A DNA stretch of 64,000 nt from Limnohabitans sp. Lineage in GTDB: Bacteria > Pseudomonadota > Gammaproteobacteria > Burkholderiales > Burkholderiaceae_C. The number at the start of each line of letters is the position of its first letter. Positions within the stretch are counted from its first letter, which is position 1. Below are positions 12,519 through 23,744 of the stretch, one piece after another. The translations under genes and the position numbers were made by a program. The stretch is taken from positions 1-64,000 of the forward strand of contig SHXD01000011.1 of NCBI GenBank assembly GCA_009693505.1. The letters are read 5' to 3'. Under the pieces are notes generated by a model. It worked only from the letters and a program-made list of their open reading frames with translations, did no database searches and was not told the origin of the DNA.

Positions 12519-13253
12519 ATGCAGACCTCCCAACGTCACATCATTTGCATGAAGTGGGGCACCAAGTATGGACCCGAGTATGTCAACCGCTTGTACGCCA
12601 TGGTGCGAAGGCACCTCACGGGCGACTTCAACATGGTCTGCCTCACTGACGATGGCAAGGGCATTCGCAGCGAAGTTCAGTGCTTGCCCATTCCTGCATT
12701 GAATTTACCCCCAGGCATTCCCGAACGAGGCTGGACCAAACTGGCCTCCTTCACCAAAGATCTGCATGGCCTTACCGGCACCGCCTTGTTTCTAGATGTC
12801 GATGTGGTCATTACAGGCAGCCTCGATGGGTTCTTCGAAGTGCCCGGCAAGTTCATGATCATTCACGATTACAAACGACCTTGGCGAATTACCGGTAACT
12901 CCTCGGTTTACAGATATGAGTTGGGCGCACACCCAGAGGTTCTCGAATACTTCCGGAATAATTTCGAAAGCATTCGCCAACAATTCAGAAATGAACAAGC
13001 CTATCTTTCAGACTTCATGAACCGCCTAGGACATCTGGCTTACTGGCCCTCAAAGTGGTGCCCCAGTTTCAAATACCACAGCATTCCAAGTTGGCCCACC
13101 AACTATTGGACGGCCCCACAAATTCCAACCGATGCACGCATTGTGATTTTTCATGGAGAGTGCAATCCGCCCGATGCCTTGGCCGGCAAGCGCAATCGAA
13201 GGTTCAGGTTCATCAAGCCAGCGCTTTGGGTGGCAGAGCATTGGAAAGAATAG
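12519..13253 (+). CDS. Putative glycosyltransferase
   Basis: LFLDVDVVITGSLDGFFE (DxD-like) with WTKLASF, overall GT8-like organisation; ATG at 12519. Confidence 0.5.
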   Translation: MQTSQRHIICMKWGTKYGPEYVNRLYAMVRRHLTGDFNMVCLTDDGKGIRSEVQCLPIPALNLPPGIPERGWTKLASFTKDLHGLTGTALFLDVDVVITGSLDGFFEVPGKFMIIHDYKRPWRITGNSSVYRYELGAHPEVLEYFRNNFESIRQQFRNEQAYLSDFMNRLGHLAYWPSKWCPSFKYHSIPSWPTNYWTAPQIPTDARIVIFHGECNPPDALAGKRNRRFRFIKPALWVAEHWKE

Positions 13254-13257
13254 AACA

Positions 13258-13292
13258 CAAAAAAAGGCGTTGAAATGAACGCCTTTTTTTAA
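13258..13292. terminator. Bidirectional rho-independent terminator between glycosyltransferase gene and greA
   Basis: AAAAAGGCGTT-GAAATG-AACGCCTTTTTTT; A-run and T-run on either side serve both convergent genes. Confidence 0.8.
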
Positions 13293-13307
13293 TGCAGTTG
13301 CGCATTC

Positions 13308-13784
13308 TTAAATGTAAGACACCGCCACAATTTCATAACGCTTCTCGCCACCAGGCGCTTGAAACACCGCCACATCGCCCTCTTCTTTGCCAATGAGTGC
13401 GCGCGCAATGGGACTGCTGATGTTGATCAAGCCCAACTTGAGATCGGCTTCGTCTTCACCCACAATTTGATACTTGACCACCTCACCCGAGCTTTCCTCT
13501 TCCAACTCAACAGTGGCACCAAACACAACACGACCGCCCGCATCCACCGATGCAGGGTCGATGATTTGAGCTGCAGAAAGTTTGCCTTCGACTTCTTGAA
13601 TGCGGCCTTCTACAAAACCTTGACGGTCTTTGGCAGCGTCGTACTCAGCGTTTTCACTCAAATCACCTTGCGCCCGGGCTTCGGCAATGGCGTTGATTAC
13701 CCAAGGACGCTCAACGGTTTTTAATTGGTGCAATTCAGCTTTGAGCTTTTCAGCACCGCGAAGGGTAATGGGAATGGTCGCCAC
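13308..13784 (-). CDS. greA: Transcription elongation factor GreA
   Basis: [27 protein letters not shown]...[22 protein letters not shown]. Confidence 0.97.
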   Translation of the reverse strand: MATIPITLRGAEKLKAELHQLKTVERPWVINAIAEARAQGDLSENAEYDAAKDRQGFVEGRIQEVEGKLSAAQIIDPASVDAGGRVVFGATVELEEESSGEVVKYQIVGEDEADLKLGLINISSPIARALIGKEEGDVAVFQAPGGEKRYEIVAVSYI

Positions 13785-13805
13785 TTGGATGTCTCCGTAT
13801 TTCTT

Positions 13806-16800
13806 TTAGACGCTCAACATGGCGTGCATTTCTTGAACAGAAATGACGTCCAAATTGTCGATGTATTTCATGCCTTCAACCGCAGCTTCAGCGCCGGCAA
13901 TTGTAGTGAAGGTAGTGACCCGTGCCAAGAGCGCTGATGTGCGAATGGCCCTGGAATCGGCAATGGCATTGCGGCGCTCTTCCACAGTGTTAATAACCAA
14001 GGCAATTTCCTTGTTCTTGATCATGTCCACAATGTGCGGGCGTCCTTCTGTGACTTTGTTTACGGCCTGAACCGCAACGCCTTCTGCCGCAATGGCTGCC
14101 GCTGTGCCTTTGGTTGCAAAAATTTCAAAGCCCTGCGCCACCAAATCGCGTGCGATCTTCACAGCACGTTGCTTGTCATTGTTCTTCACCGTGAGGAACA
14201 CTTTGCCCTCACGTGGCAGCTTGGTGCCGGCACCCATTTGACTCTTGACAAAAGCTTCGCCAAAGGTTTTGCCAACGCCCATGACTTCACCGGTGGACTT
14301 CATTTCGGGGCCCAGAATAGTGTCTACGCCAGGAAATTTAACAAACGGGAACACCGCTTCCTTGACACTGAAATAAGGGGGCGTGACTTCTTTGGTAATG
14401 CCCTGTGATGCCAAGCTTTGGCCGGCCATGCAGCGTGCCGCCACTTTGGCCAATTGAATGCCAGTGGCTTTGGAAACATAAGGCACCGTGCGTGAAGCAC
14501 GAGGGTTCACTTCCAACACATAAACAACATCTTTGCCTTCAACGTGTTGTATAGCGAACTGAACATTCATCAAGCCCACCACACTTAAGGCACCCGCCAT
14601 GGCAGCGGTTTGTCGCTTCAGTTCGTCCACGGTGGCCGCGCTTAAGCTGTAAGGTGGCAAGGAACAAGCAGAATCACCGCTGTGCACGCCGGCTTGTTCA
14701 ATGTGTTCCATGACGCCCCCAATGAAGGTTTTTCCTTCTGGGTCGCGAATGCAGTCTACATCGCACTCGATGGCATCGTTTAAGAAACGATCGAGCAACA
14801 CGGGAGAATCGTTGCTGACCTTCACCGCTTCGCGCATGTAGCGCTCAAGGTCGCGCTGCTCGTGCACAATTTCCATGGCACGACCACCCAGCACGTAACT
14901 GGGGCGAACCACCAAGGGGTAACCCAAGGCGGCGGCTTTTTCTAAAGCTTCGGGTTCGGTTCGGGCTGTGGCATTGGGGGGCTGACGCAAACCCAACTCT
15001 TGCAACAATTTTTGGAAACGTTCACGGTCTTCAGCCGCGTCAATCATGTCGGGGCTGGTGCCAATGATCGGCACGCCAGCGGCTTCTAAATCCAGCGCCA
15101 ACTTCAAGGGTGTTTGACCACCGTACTGAACGATCACACCCATTGGTTTTTCTTTGTCTACAATTTCAAGCACATCTTCCAAAGTGAGCGGCTCGAAATA
15201 CAAACGGTCAGAGGTGTCGTAGTCGGTTGAAACTGTTTCGGGGTTGCAATTGACCATGATGGTTTCGTAGCCATCTTCGCGCATGGCCAAGGCGGCGTGC
15301 ACGCAGCAATAGTCAAACTCAATGCCCTGGCCAATTCGGTTCGGGCCGCCACCCAAGACCATGATCTTTTTATTGGTGGTGGGTTCTGCTTCGCACTCAT
15401 CTTCATAAGTGGAATACATGTAAGCCGTGTCGGTAGAGAACTCAGCAGCGCAAGTGTCTACCCGCTTGTAAACCGGACGAATGTTCATGGCGTGGCGCTG
15501 AGCGCGCACCTCATGCTCGGTGGTTTTAAGCAACTTGGCCAAGCGGCGGTCGGAGAAACCTTTTTTCTTCAAGGCGCGCAACTCATCAGTGGTGATGGCT
15601 TGCAGGTTGGTAGTTTCCAACTCAAGTTCAATCTTCACGATGTCTTCAATTTGAACCAAGAACCAAGGGTCAATTTTGGTGAGGTTGAATACCTCATCCA
15701 CGCTAAGGCCCATGGCGAAGGCATCGCCCACATACCAAATGCGATCGGGTCCTGGCTCGCCCAATTCTTTTTCAAGCACTTCGCGGTCTTGCGTTTTTTC
15801 GTTCAAACCATCGACGCCCACTTCCAAACCGCGCAAGGCTTTTTGGAACGACTCTTGGAACGTACGGCCCATGGCCATCACCTCGCCCACCGACTTCATC
15901 TGTGTGGTGAGGCGGCTGTCGGCTGTGGGAAATTTTTCGAACGCAAAGCGTGGAATCTTGGTGACCACATAGTCAATGCTAGGCTCAAAACTGGCCGGTG
16001 TGGTACCACCCGTAATTTCGTTTCGCAATTCATCGAGTGTGTAACCCACCGCCAATTTGGCTGCCACTTTGGCAATGGGGAAACCCGTGGCTTTGGAGGC
16101 CAAAGCAGATGAACGCGACACACGCGGATTCATCTCAATGACCACCATGCGTCCGTCTTGAGGGTTGATGGAGAACTGCACGTTAGAGCCACCCGTGTCA
16201 ACACCAATTTCACGCAACACAGCCAAGCTGGCATTGCGCATGATTTGGTATTCTTTGTCGGTGAGGGTTTGAGCAGGCGCTACCGTGATGGAGTCGCCGG
16301 TGTGCACGCCCATGGGGTCTAAGTTTTCGATGGAACAGATGATGATGCAGTTGTCCGCCTTGTCGCGAACCACTTCCATCTCGTATTCTTTCCAGCCTAA
16401 CAATGACTCTTCAATGAGCAATTCGTTGGTGGGAGAGGCTTCTAAACCACGTTTGCAAATGGTCTCGAACTCTTCAGGGTTATAGGCAATGCCGCCACCT
16501 GTGCCGCCCAGCGTAAAGCTAGGACGAATGACTGTGGGGAAGCCAACAGTGCGCTGCACATCCCAAGCTTCTTCCATGCTGTGGGCAATGCCCGAGCGCG
16601 CAGAACCCAAACCAATTTTGGTCATGGCGTCTTTGAACTTCAAGCGATCTTCGGCTTTGTCGATGGCTTCAGGCGTGGCGCCAATGAGTTCGACTTTGTA
16701 TTTGTCGAGCACGCCGTTGTGCCACAAATCGAGCGCACAGTTGAGCGCTGTTTGGCCGCCCATGGTGGGCAAAATGGCGTCGGGGCGTTCTTTGGCAATG

Positions 16801-17030
16801 ATCTTTTCAACCGTTTGCCAAGTGATGGGTTCGATGTAGGTGACGTCTGCAGTTGCAGGGTCGGTCATGATAGTGGCAGGGTTGCTGTTGATCAAAATGA
16901 CTTTGTAACCCTCTTCGCGCAAAGCTTTACAAGCTTGCACGCCAGAGTAGTCGAACTCACAAGCCTGGCCAATGATGATGGGGCCAGCGCCAATGATGAG
17001 AATGCTTTTGAGGTCGGTGCGCTTTGGCAT
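13806..17030 (-). CDS. carB: Carbamoyl-phosphate synthase large subunit
   Basis: 1074 aa; [37 protein letters not shown], duplicated ATP-grasp halves. Confidence 0.98.
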   Translation of the reverse strand: MPKRTDLKSILIIGAGPIIIGQACEFDYSGVQACKALREEGYKVILINSNPATIMTDPATADVTYIEPITWQTVEKIIAKERPDAILPTMGGQTALNCALDLWHNGVLDKYKVELIGATPEAIDKAEDRLKFKDAMTKIGLGSARSGIAHSMEEAWDVQRTVGFPTVIRPSFTLGGTGGGIAYNPEEFETICKRGLEASPTNELLIEESLLGWKEYEMEVVRDKADNCIIICSIENLDPMGVHTGDSITVAPAQTLTDKEYQIMRNASLAVLREIGVDTGGSNVQFSINPQDGRMVVIEMNPRVSRSSALASKATGFPIAKVAAKLAVGYTLDELRNEITGGTTPASFEPSIDYVVTKIPRFAFEKFPTADSRLTTQMKSVGEVMAMGRTFQESFQKALRGLEVGVDGLNEKTQDREVLEKELGEPGPDRIWYVGDAFAMGLSVDEVFNLTKIDPWFLVQIEDIVKIELELETTNLQAITTDELRALKKKGFSDRRLAKLLKTTEHEVRAQRHAMNIRPVYKRVDTCAAEFSTDTAYMYSTYEDECEAEPTTNKKIMVLGGGPNRIGQGIEFDYCCVHAALAMREDGYETIMVNCNPETVSTDYDTSDRLYFEPLTLEDVLEIVDKEKPMGVIVQYGGQTPLKLALDLEAAGVPIIGTSPDMIDAAEDRERFQKLLQELGLRQPPNATARTEPEALEKAAALGYPLVVRPSYVLGGRAMEIVHEQRDLERYMREAVKVSNDSPVLLDRFLNDAIECDVDCIRDPEGKTFIGGVMEHIEQAGVHSGDSACSLPPYSLSAATVDELKRQTAAMAGALSVVGLMNVQFAIQHVEGKDVVYVLEVNPRASRTVPYVSKATGIQLAKVAARCMAGQSLASQGITKEVTPPYFSVKEAVFPFVKFPGVDTILGPEMKSTGEVMGVGKTFGEAFVKSQMGAGTKLPREGKVFLTVKNNDKQRAVKIARDLVAQGFEIFATKGTAAAIAAEGVAVQAVNKVTEGRPHIVDMIKNKEIALVINTVEERRNAIADSRAIRTSALLARVTTFTTIAGAEAAVEGMKYIDNLDVISVQEMHAMLSV

Positions 17031-17031
17031 G

Positions 17032-18195
17032 TTATTTTTTCTCCATCAGGTTGATGAAGCGATCGAAGAGATAGGCAATGTCGTGAGGGCCTGGGGAGGC
17101 CTCGGGGTGACCTTGGAAACAAAACGCAGGCTTGTCAGTGCGGGCCAAGCCTTGCAAGGTACCGTCAAACAAAGACACGTGCGTAGCGCGCAGGTTAGCA
17201 GGCAATGTTTTTTCGTCCACCGCAAAACCGTGGTTTTGGCTGGTGATGGACACACGACCCGAGTCGAGGTCTTTGACAGGATGATTGGCACCGTGGTGAC
17301 CAAACTTCATTTTGAAAGTTTTGGCACCGCTGGCCAAGGCCATGATTTGGTGACCCAAGCAAATGCCGAAAGTGGGAGTGCCAGTTTCAATGAGTTCTTT
17401 GGTAGCCGCAATGGCGTATTCGCAGGGCTCCGGATCGCCAGGTCCGTTAGACAAGAAGATGCCATCGGGTTTGTGCTTGAGCACTTCGACGGCCAGCGTT
17501 TTGGCAGGTACCACCGTGACTTTGCAGCCGCGTTCGGCCAGCATGCGCAAGATGTTTTTCTTCACGCCAAAGTCATAAGCCACCACATGAAAACGAGGTG
17601 CTGTATGTTGGCCATACCCACTGCCCAGTTGCCACTCGGACTCTGTCCAATCGTATGCATTTGAAACGCTGACTTTTTGGGCCAAATCCAAACCAGCCAT
17701 GGCAGGCGCAGACTGCGCGGCTTTGACAGCATTTGCTTTGAGTTCGGGCGTGACAGCTTGGCCAGCAGCTAGGGCCACAATGGCACCGTTTTGGGCGCCC
17801 TTGCTTCTTAACAGGCGAGTCAGTTGACGGGTGTCAATGTTGGCAATGGCCACTGTGCCACTGCGTGACAGGTAAGCTGAAAGCGTTTCTGTTGAACGGA
17901 AATTGCTGGCAACCATGGGCAGATCTTTGATGATCAAGCCAGCAGCATGGACTTTGTCAGATTCGACATCCTCTGGGTTGACGCCATAGTTGCCGATGTG
18001 CGGGTACGTGAGGGTGACGATCTGCTGGCAGTAGCTAGGGTCAGTGAGGATTTCTTGATAGCCTGTGAGGGAGGTGTTAAACACCACCTCACCAACAGTA
18101 GAGCCTGCGGCTCCGATCGAGTTGCCGACAAAGACCGTGCCGTCTGCAAGCGCCAAAATGGCTAAGGGGAATATTCCCTGAAGAGACAAAAGCAC
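17032..18195 (-). CDS. carA: Carbamoyl-phosphate synthase small subunit
   Basis: [23 protein letters not shown]..., GATase motif [21 protein letters not shown] start at 18195 preferred over the longer ORF start at 18237. Confidence 0.95.
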   Translation of the reverse strand: MLLSLQGIFPLAILALADGTVFVGNSIGAAGSTVGEVVFNTSLTGYQEILTDPSYCQQIVTLTYPHIGNYGVNPEDVESDKVHAAGLIIKDLPMVASNFRSTETLSAYLSRSGTVAIANIDTRQLTRLLRSKGAQNGAIVALAAGQAVTPELKANAVKAAQSAPAMAGLDLAQKVSVSNAYDWTESEWQLGSGYGQHTAPRFHVVAYDFGVKKNILRMLAERGCKVTVVPAKTLAVEVLKHKPDGIFLSNGPGDPEPCEYAIAATKELIETGTPTFGICLGHQIMALASGAKTFKMKFGHHGANHPVKDLDSGRVSITSQNHGFAVDEKTLPANLRATHVSLFDGTLQGLARTDKPAFCFQGHPEASPGPHDIAYLFDRFINLMEKK

Positions 18196-18330
18196 TGGGT
18201 TCTCCGGTATGGTTCGGGTACGCCCCAGCACGCGCAAGATTCACCCTAGAAGGCTCTCTTTTTGGCTGCTTTTGAAGGGAAATGGCTTGTTGTGAGCGGG
18301 TGCGTACAGGTTGATGCGGGAAAGCCTCTC

Positions 18331-18336
18331 ATTATA
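18331..18336 (-). promoter_or_regulatory. Candidate carAB -10 box (TATAAT)
   Basis: Minus strand CACGGCTATAATGAGAGG about 136 nt upstream of the carA start, in the intergenic region. Confidence 0.4.
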
Positions 18337-18395
18337 GCCGTGACTCTCAACTTGACCGAGACGCATGACACTGATTTTTTTCAATGGCCGGCCTT

Positions 18396-19166
18396 TCACA
18401 TTGAAGTGGCACTGGCATGAAGACAAATGGCGGCAGCGGTGGCCACATTCAAAGATTCCTCGCCGCCTGGCTGAGCAATTCTGATTTTTTGGGTCACTAG
18501 GGCCATGATTTCGGCTGAAACGCCCTGCCCTTCATGCCCCATCACCCAAGCACACTTCTGAGTCAACCCACCCTGTTTGAGCAAGTCGTGCAAATACGGG
18601 CCCTCATGCACGTCGGTTCCAAGCAAAGGGATCTTGAGAGATTCAAGATTCTCTGCACTCGCTGACTCAATCAATTGCAAGCCGAAATGCGCTCCCATAC
18701 CGGCACGCAAAACTTTGGTCGACCACAAGCCGGCCGTGCCCTTGATGGCCACCACCTGCTTGAACCCAAAGGCAGAAGCGCAGCGCAAAATGGCGCCCAC
18801 GTTGCCAGCATCTTGAAGCCGGTCTAAAACCACTGTGGCGGCATGCGGGTCTAACTCGGGCGGCTCAGGCAGCGTCAACAAGAAACCCATTTTGGCGGGA
18901 GATTCAAGTGCACTTAAACCTGCAAACAAATCATCAGGCACGGTCCAAACTTCATGCGCACATTGCGACCACTCAAACTCTGAGGCTTGCCAAATGGACT
19001 CTGTGAAAATGGCCAATTCGGGTTTGAAGCCTCGCGCCAGTGCAGCCCGGCACAGATGATCGCCTTCCAACCAGACCCAACCCAGTTTGCGATAAGCCTG
19101 TGGGTCTTGGGCCAAGCGGCGGATGGATTTCAGCCGAGGGTTGTCTTTAGAAGTGATCAGTTTCAT
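18396..19166 (-). CDS. TrmH/SpoU-family RNA 2'-O-methyltransferase
   Basis: [22 protein letters not shown]..., [10 protein letters not shown]..., [14 protein letters not shown]: SpoU motifs 1-3. Confidence 0.93.
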   Translation of the reverse strand: MKLITSKDNPRLKSIRRLAQDPQAYRKLGWVWLEGDHLCRAALARGFKPELAIFTESIWQASEFEWSQCAHEVWTVPDDLFAGLSALESPAKMGFLLTLPEPPELDPHAATVVLDRLQDAGNVGAILRCASAFGFKQVVAIKGTAGLWSTKVLRAGMGAHFGLQLIESASAENLESLKIPLLGTDVHEGPYLHDLLKQGGLTQKCAWVMGHEGQGVSAEIMALVTQKIRIAQPGGEESLNVATAAAICLHASATSM

Positions 19167-19795
19167 GATTTTTGGGCCGCCAAGATGGCCTGCGTCACTG
19201 GCGAAAAGCTTTTACGGTGAAGCGGCGTGGCACCCCAAGTTTGCAAGGCCTTCAGGTGAATTGCCGTGCCATAACCTTTGTGGGCATCAAAGCCATACGC
19301 CGGATATTGCCGATGCATTTCATCGCACATTCGATCGCGGTGCACCTTGGCCAAAATGGAGGCCGCCGAGATTTCTTGAATTTTTTCATCGCCCTTCACA
19401 ATGGCCTCTGCGCGCACATCCAAGATGGGCAAGCGGTTGCCATCGACATACACCAGCGTGGGCTTTAAGCGCAAAGCTTCTACGGCTCTTTGCATGGCCA
19501 GCATTGTGGCTTGCAAAATATTCAAGCGATCGATTTCTTCCACACTGGCTTCTGCAATGGCAAAGCACAAAGCCTTGGCACGAATTTCGTCGAACAAACG
19601 CTCGCGGGTTTTGGCGGTTAATTTTTTAGAGTCTGCCAAACCTTTGATGGGCTTGAGATCGTCCAAGATGACAGCAGCGGCCACCACCGGACCGGCCAGC
19701 GGGCCACGTCCAGCCTCATCCACACCCGCCAGTAAACCAGGCGTGTCCCAGGCCAGGCTGACCTGTTCAGGCGTTGACAAGCGTTTGGATCGCAT
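19163..19795 (-). CDS. rnhB: Ribonuclease HII
   Basis: [24 protein letters not shown]; start placed at internal ATG ([11 protein letters not shown]). Confidence 0.95.
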   Translation of the reverse strand: MRSKRLSTPEQVSLAWDTPGLLAGVDEAGRGPLAGPVVAAAVILDDLKPIKGLADSKKLTAKTRERLFDEIRAKALCFAIAEASVEEIDRLNILQATMLAMQRAVEALRLKPTLVYVDGNRLPILDVRAEAIVKGDEKIQEISAASILAKVHRDRMCDEMHRQYPAYGFDAHKGYGTAIHLKALQTWGATPLHRKSFSPVTQAILAAQKS

Positions 19796-20945
19796 GGGCT
19801 GCCAATGTAGGCGTGTCACGCAGCAAGGACTGGTGCATGGTTTCAAAACGACTGGCCAAGGCTTGCGCTTTATCGGGAGAACGCAGCCAGTCTAAAACAG
19901 CCACAGCCATATTTTCTGGCGTTGCTTGGTCTTGCAAAAGTTCGGGCACGCAAAACTCTTGCGCCAAGATGTTGGGCAGGCCCACCCATGGCTGAAGTTT
20001 TTTGCGCTTCATCATTTGCCAGCTGACCCAGTTCATGTTGTAGGCAATGACCATGGGCTTTTTAAACAGTGCCGCTTCGAGTGTGGCCGTGCCACTGGCA
20101 ATGAGCGTGACATCGCAAGCCGCCAATGCCGCATGCGACTGCCCCTTCAAAATTTGAACGTGTGTGGCGCCCACCTTGTCGCGAATGCGTTCGATGCGCG
20201 ATTGCATGGCAGGCATGGCGGGCAACACAAATTGCAATTTAGGTTGTTGCTGACTTAGCAACATGGACGTTTTCAAAAACCGCTCGGCCAAATAGGTAAT
20301 TTCTGATTCGCGACTGCCCGGCAGCATCGCCACGACGGGCCTGTCAGCATCTAAGTTCAATTCATGCCGCGCTTTGAGCGTATCAACATGCATGGGAATG
20401 GCTTGCGCCAAAGGGTGTCCTACATAGGTTGCCGGAATGCCGTGTGCATGCAGCAATTCAGTTTCAAAGGGGAAAATGCACAACAAATGGTCTACACTTT
20501 GTTTGATTTTCTCAATGCGCTCCGCGCGCCAGGCCCAAATGGAAGGACATACAAAATGCACAGTCGGAATGCCAGCCTGCTTTAAATCGCGCTCCAAGTC
20601 GAGGTTGAAATCGGGTGCGTCTACACCCACAAAAACCTGCGGTGGTTTGGCCAGCAATTGTGCTTTGAGTTGATTGCGAATGCCCACAATTTCTCGGTAG
20701 TGCCCCAATACTTCGACATAGCCGCGCACAGCCAATTTGTCTGAAGGCCATAAAGCGTTGAAGCCTTGGGCTTGCATGCGAGGCCCGCCAATGCCATACA
20801 AATTGGCTTCGGGCCATTGCGCACGAATGCCCTGCATCATCAAACCTGCTAACAAATCGCCTGAAGTTTCACCAGCCACCATGGCCATGGAAAAAGCCCC
20901 ATCAGGGGCTTTAGAAAGCTGAGACATGCCAGGCGCTTGCACCAC
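19767..20945 (-). CDS. lpxB: Lipid-A-disaccharide synthase
   Basis: [21 protein letters not shown]...[13 protein letters not shown]...[10 protein letters not shown]. Confidence 0.97.
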   Translation of the reverse strand: MVQAPGMSQLSKAPDGAFSMAMVAGETSGDLLAGLMMQGIRAQWPEANLYGIGGPRMQAQGFNALWPSDKLAVRGYVEVLGHYREIVGIRNQLKAQLLAKPPQVFVGVDAPDFNLDLERDLKQAGIPTVHFVCPSIWAWRAERIEKIKQSVDHLLCIFPFETELLHAHGIPATYVGHPLAQAIPMHVDTLKARHELNLDADRPVVAMLPGSRESEITYLAERFLKTSMLLSQQQPKLQFVLPAMPAMQSRIERIRDKVGATHVQILKGQSHAALAACDVTLIASGTATLEAALFKKPMVIAYNMNWVSWQMMKRKKLQPWVGLPNILAQEFCVPELLQDQATPENMAVAVLDWLRSPDKAQALASRFETMHQSLLRDTPTLAAHAIQTLVNA

Positions 20946-21749
20946 TTATCTCACAATGCCGCGGTCTGGCGAAGTGCCTTGCAAGAAGTCGATCATCATG
21001 TCGACATCGCCCTTGGCTTCTGGGTACTTTTGCGTCAGCAACTCAATTTCAGTTTGGGCCTGGGCCAGAGTGAGTTGCTGACGGTACAAACTTTTGTACA
21101 TGGCCTTGACTGCTGAAATTCTTTCTGGCGTGAAGCCACGTCTTCTCAAACCCTCAAAGTTCATCGACCTTGCCTGTGCTGGCTGACCTTGTGCCATGAC
21201 AAAGGGCGGCAAATCGGCAAACAACAAAGAATGCATGGCCGTGAAACTGTGAGCACCCAAGCGGCAGAACTGGTGCACCACCGTGAAGCCGCCCAAAATA
21301 ACCCAGTCGTCTACATGCACATGGCCCGCCAGTTGAGAACTGTTCGCAAAAATAGTGTGGTTGCCCACCTTGCAATCGTGCGCCAAATGGACATAGGCCA
21401 TGATCCAGTTGTCGTTGCCCAACTGGGTGACACCCGTGTCGCCAGGCGAGCCAACGTTGAACGTACAAAACTCGCGGATGGTGTTGCGCTCGCCAATGAC
21501 CAACTCACAGGGCTCACCGGCATATTTTTTATCTTGTGGCACTGCACCTAAAGAGTTGAACTGAAATATTTTGTTGTCTTTGCCAATGGTGGTGTGGCCT
21601 TCAATGACACAGTGGCTGCCCACCGAGGTACCAGCATCAATGCGAACATGAGGACCAATGACTGTGTAAGGCCCCACAGTGACACTGCTGTCCAGTTGAG
21701 CAGCAGAATCAACAAGGGCCGTGGAGTGAATACGAGACTGCGTCGTCAT
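20946..21749 (-). CDS. lpxA: UDP-N-acetylglucosamine acyltransferase
   Basis: Hexapeptide repeats; [26 protein letters not shown]...[24 protein letters not shown]. Confidence 0.97.
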   Translation of the reverse strand: MTTQSRIHSTALVDSAAQLDSSVTVGPYTVIGPHVRIDAGTSVGSHCVIEGHTTIGKDNKIFQFNSLGAVPQDKKYAGEPCELVIGERNTIREFCTFNVGSPGDTGVTQLGNDNWIMAYVHLAHDCKVGNHTIFANSSQLAGHVHVDDWVILGGFTVVHQFCRLGAHSFTAMHSLLFADLPPFVMAQGQPAQARSMNFEGLRRRGFTPERISAVKAMYKSLYRQQLTLAQAQTEIELLTQKYPEAKGDVDMMIDFLQGTSPDRGIVR

Positions 21750-21761
21750 AGGCTTGATCGA

Positions 21762-22202
21762 TTAAGCCACTTTGCGCATGGTGCACATGAGTTCGGCTTC
21801 CACCGCAATTTCTTCGCCTACTTTGGCGCGCGCCTTGAACTTGAAAACGCCTGCTTTCATGCGATCAAGTTCAACTTCCAAAATGAGTTGATCACCTGGC
21901 TCTACTGGCCGCTTGAACCTGGCACCGTCAATGCCAGCAAAGTAGTACACGGTGTTTTCGTCGGGTGTCTCGCCCATGGTATCGAAAGCCAACAATGCCG
22001 CCGCCTGCGCCAATGCCTCTAGCATCAACACCCCGGGCATGACCGGACGTGAAGGAAAATGTCCGGAGAAATAAGGCTCATTGACGGATACATTTTTCAG
22101 CGCTTTGATACGCACACCCTTTTCAATTTCAAGCACTCGGTCGACCAATAAAATCGGAAAACGATGTGGCAATTGTTTGAGAATTTGGTAGATGTCCATC
22201 AT
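21762..22202 (-). CDS. fabZ: 3-hydroxyacyl-ACP dehydratase
   Basis: [15 protein letters not shown]...[22 protein letters not shown]. Confidence 0.97.
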   Translation of the reverse strand: MMDIYQILKQLPHRFPILLVDRVLEIEKGVRIKALKNVSVNEPYFSGHFPSRPVMPGVLMLEALAQAAALLAFDTMGETPDENTVYYFAGIDGARFKRPVEPGDQLILEVELDRMKAGVFKFKARAKVGEEIAVEAELMCTMRKVA

Positions 22203-23194
22203 GATTTTTTTTCCTGAAATGGTGGCTGAAGGAGTTGCGCCTCCAAGGATTTAATTCGATCGCGCAACTTGTGCAGCTGCTTCAAGCTGGCGGCATTTTT
22301 TTCCCATGTACCATTGTCATCGATAGGGAACAGACCCGTGTAATTGCCAGCTTGAGAAATAGAACGCGTGACCACTGAGGCTGCAGAAATATGAACGCCA
22401 TCTGCCAATGTCAAGTGTCCCAACACAATGGCCCCGCCACCGAGCGTGCAATGGGCGCCAATGCGCGCACTGCCCGCCACACCCACACAACCCGCCATGG
22501 CAGTGTGTTTGCCAATGTGCACGTTATGGCCGATTTGAATGAGGTTGTCTAGTTTGACGCCGTCTTCAATGAGGGTGTCTTGCAAGGCGCCTCGGTCGAT
22601 GCATGTGTTGGCGCCAATCTCTACATCGTTGCCAATTTTCACAGCGCCGAGTTGTTCAATTTTTTCCCAAGTGCCTTGGTGCAATGCAAAGCCAAATCCA
22701 TCAGCGCCAATCACGACCCCTGAGTGAACAATGCAGCGCTCACCGATTTCACAAGACTCACCCAATGTCACTCTGGATTTCAGTTGAGAATAGGCGCCCA
22801 CCCTGGCACCCCGCTCGACCACACACAAAGGGCCGATGATGGCTGTGTCGGCAATGTGGGCTTCAGGGTCGACCACGGCACTGGGGTGAATTTGGGCACG
22901 CCCAACAGGTGCGGTTTGCTTTTTCCAAAATTGCGTGAGTTTGGCGAAGTAGTGATAGGGGTCTTCGGTCACGATGCAAGCGCCGCGAGTGAGTGCCAAT
23001 TCTTTGAATTGCGGCGTGACAATGACGCAAGCCGCATGCGATTGCGTTAAGTGCATTTGGTACTTGGGGTGACTGAGAAAACTCAGGTCACCAGGGCCCG
23101 CGGTTTCAAGCGGGGCCAGTTTTCGAATGGGTATTTGTGGACTGCCTTGAAGGCTGCCGCCTAAAGCCTTAACGATGTCGCCAAGCAGCAGCAC
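22199..23194 (-). CDS. lpxD: UDP-3-O-acylglucosamine N-acyltransferase
   Basis: [13 protein letters not shown]..., hexapeptide repeats, [12 protein letters not shown] start at 23194 removes overlap with the upstream ompH gene. Confidence 0.94.
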   Translation of the reverse strand: MLLLGDIVKALGGSLQGSPQIPIRKLAPLETAGPGDLSFLSHPKYQMHLTQSHAACVIVTPQFKELALTRGACIVTEDPYHYFAKLTQFWKKQTAPVGRAQIHPSAVVDPEAHIADTAIIGPLCVVERGARVGAYSQLKSRVTLGESCEIGERCIVHSGVVIGADGFGFALHQGTWEKIEQLGAVKIGNDVEIGANTCIDRGALQDTLIEDGVKLDNLIQIGHNVHIGKHTAMAGCVGVAGSARIGAHCTLGGGAIVLGHLTLADGVHISAASVVTRSISQAGNYTGLFPIDDNGTWEKNAASLKQLHKLRDRIKSLEAQLLQPPFQEKKS

Positions 23195-23225
23195 AGCACG
23201 AGTCCATTTCTCTCGGTGCGGGCGC

Positions 23226-23744
23226 TTATTTGCCAGCCGTGGCGTTGAGAGACTTGATGACTTTGTCTGTGATGTCGTGCTTGGGGTTGATGTAGACGGC
23301 TTCTTGGAAAATAACGTCATACTTTTCAGCTTCAGCCACCAGCTTCACTGCACGGTTTGCACGCTCAATGACCACTTGTTGTTCTTCATTTTTGCGCGTG
23401 TTAAGGTCTTCTTGAAATTCACGGCGCTTGCGTTGAAATTCACGGTCTTGGTCCATGAGTTGCTTTTGGCGGGTGTTGCGCTGTGTTTCAGACAATGTGG
23501 GCGCTTCACGTTCAAATTTATCAGACGCAGTTTTGATGGTGTTACCCAAGTCGACCAAATCTTTTTCACGCTTTGAAAATTCTTGCTCCAACTTAGCCTG
23601 TGCTGACTTGGCAGTGCTGGCCTCGCGAAAGATGCGATCTGTATTGACAAAACCGATTTTGAATTCCTGTGCGCTGACCGCGGCCGCACCCAGTGCACCG
23701 AATGCCAACAAACAAACTTGTGAGAAATGACGAAGTGTTTTCAT
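23226..23744 (-). CDS. OmpH/Skp-family periplasmic chaperone
   Basis: Signal peptide, [29 protein letters not shown], coiled-coil; between lpxD and bamA. Confidence 0.93.
   Translation of the reverse strand: MKTLRHFSQVCLLAFGALGAAAVSAQEFKIGFVNTDRIFREASTAKSAQAKLEQEFSKREKDLVDLGNTIKTASDKFEREAPTLSETQRNTRQKQLMDQDREFQRKRREFQEDLNTRKNEEQQVVIERANRAVKLVAEAEKYDVIFQEAVYINPKHDITDKVIKSLNATAGK

Noticed and set aside
15297-16112. 271-aa plus-strand ORF antisense to carB
   Set aside because: Shadow ORF within carB; no recognisable domain.
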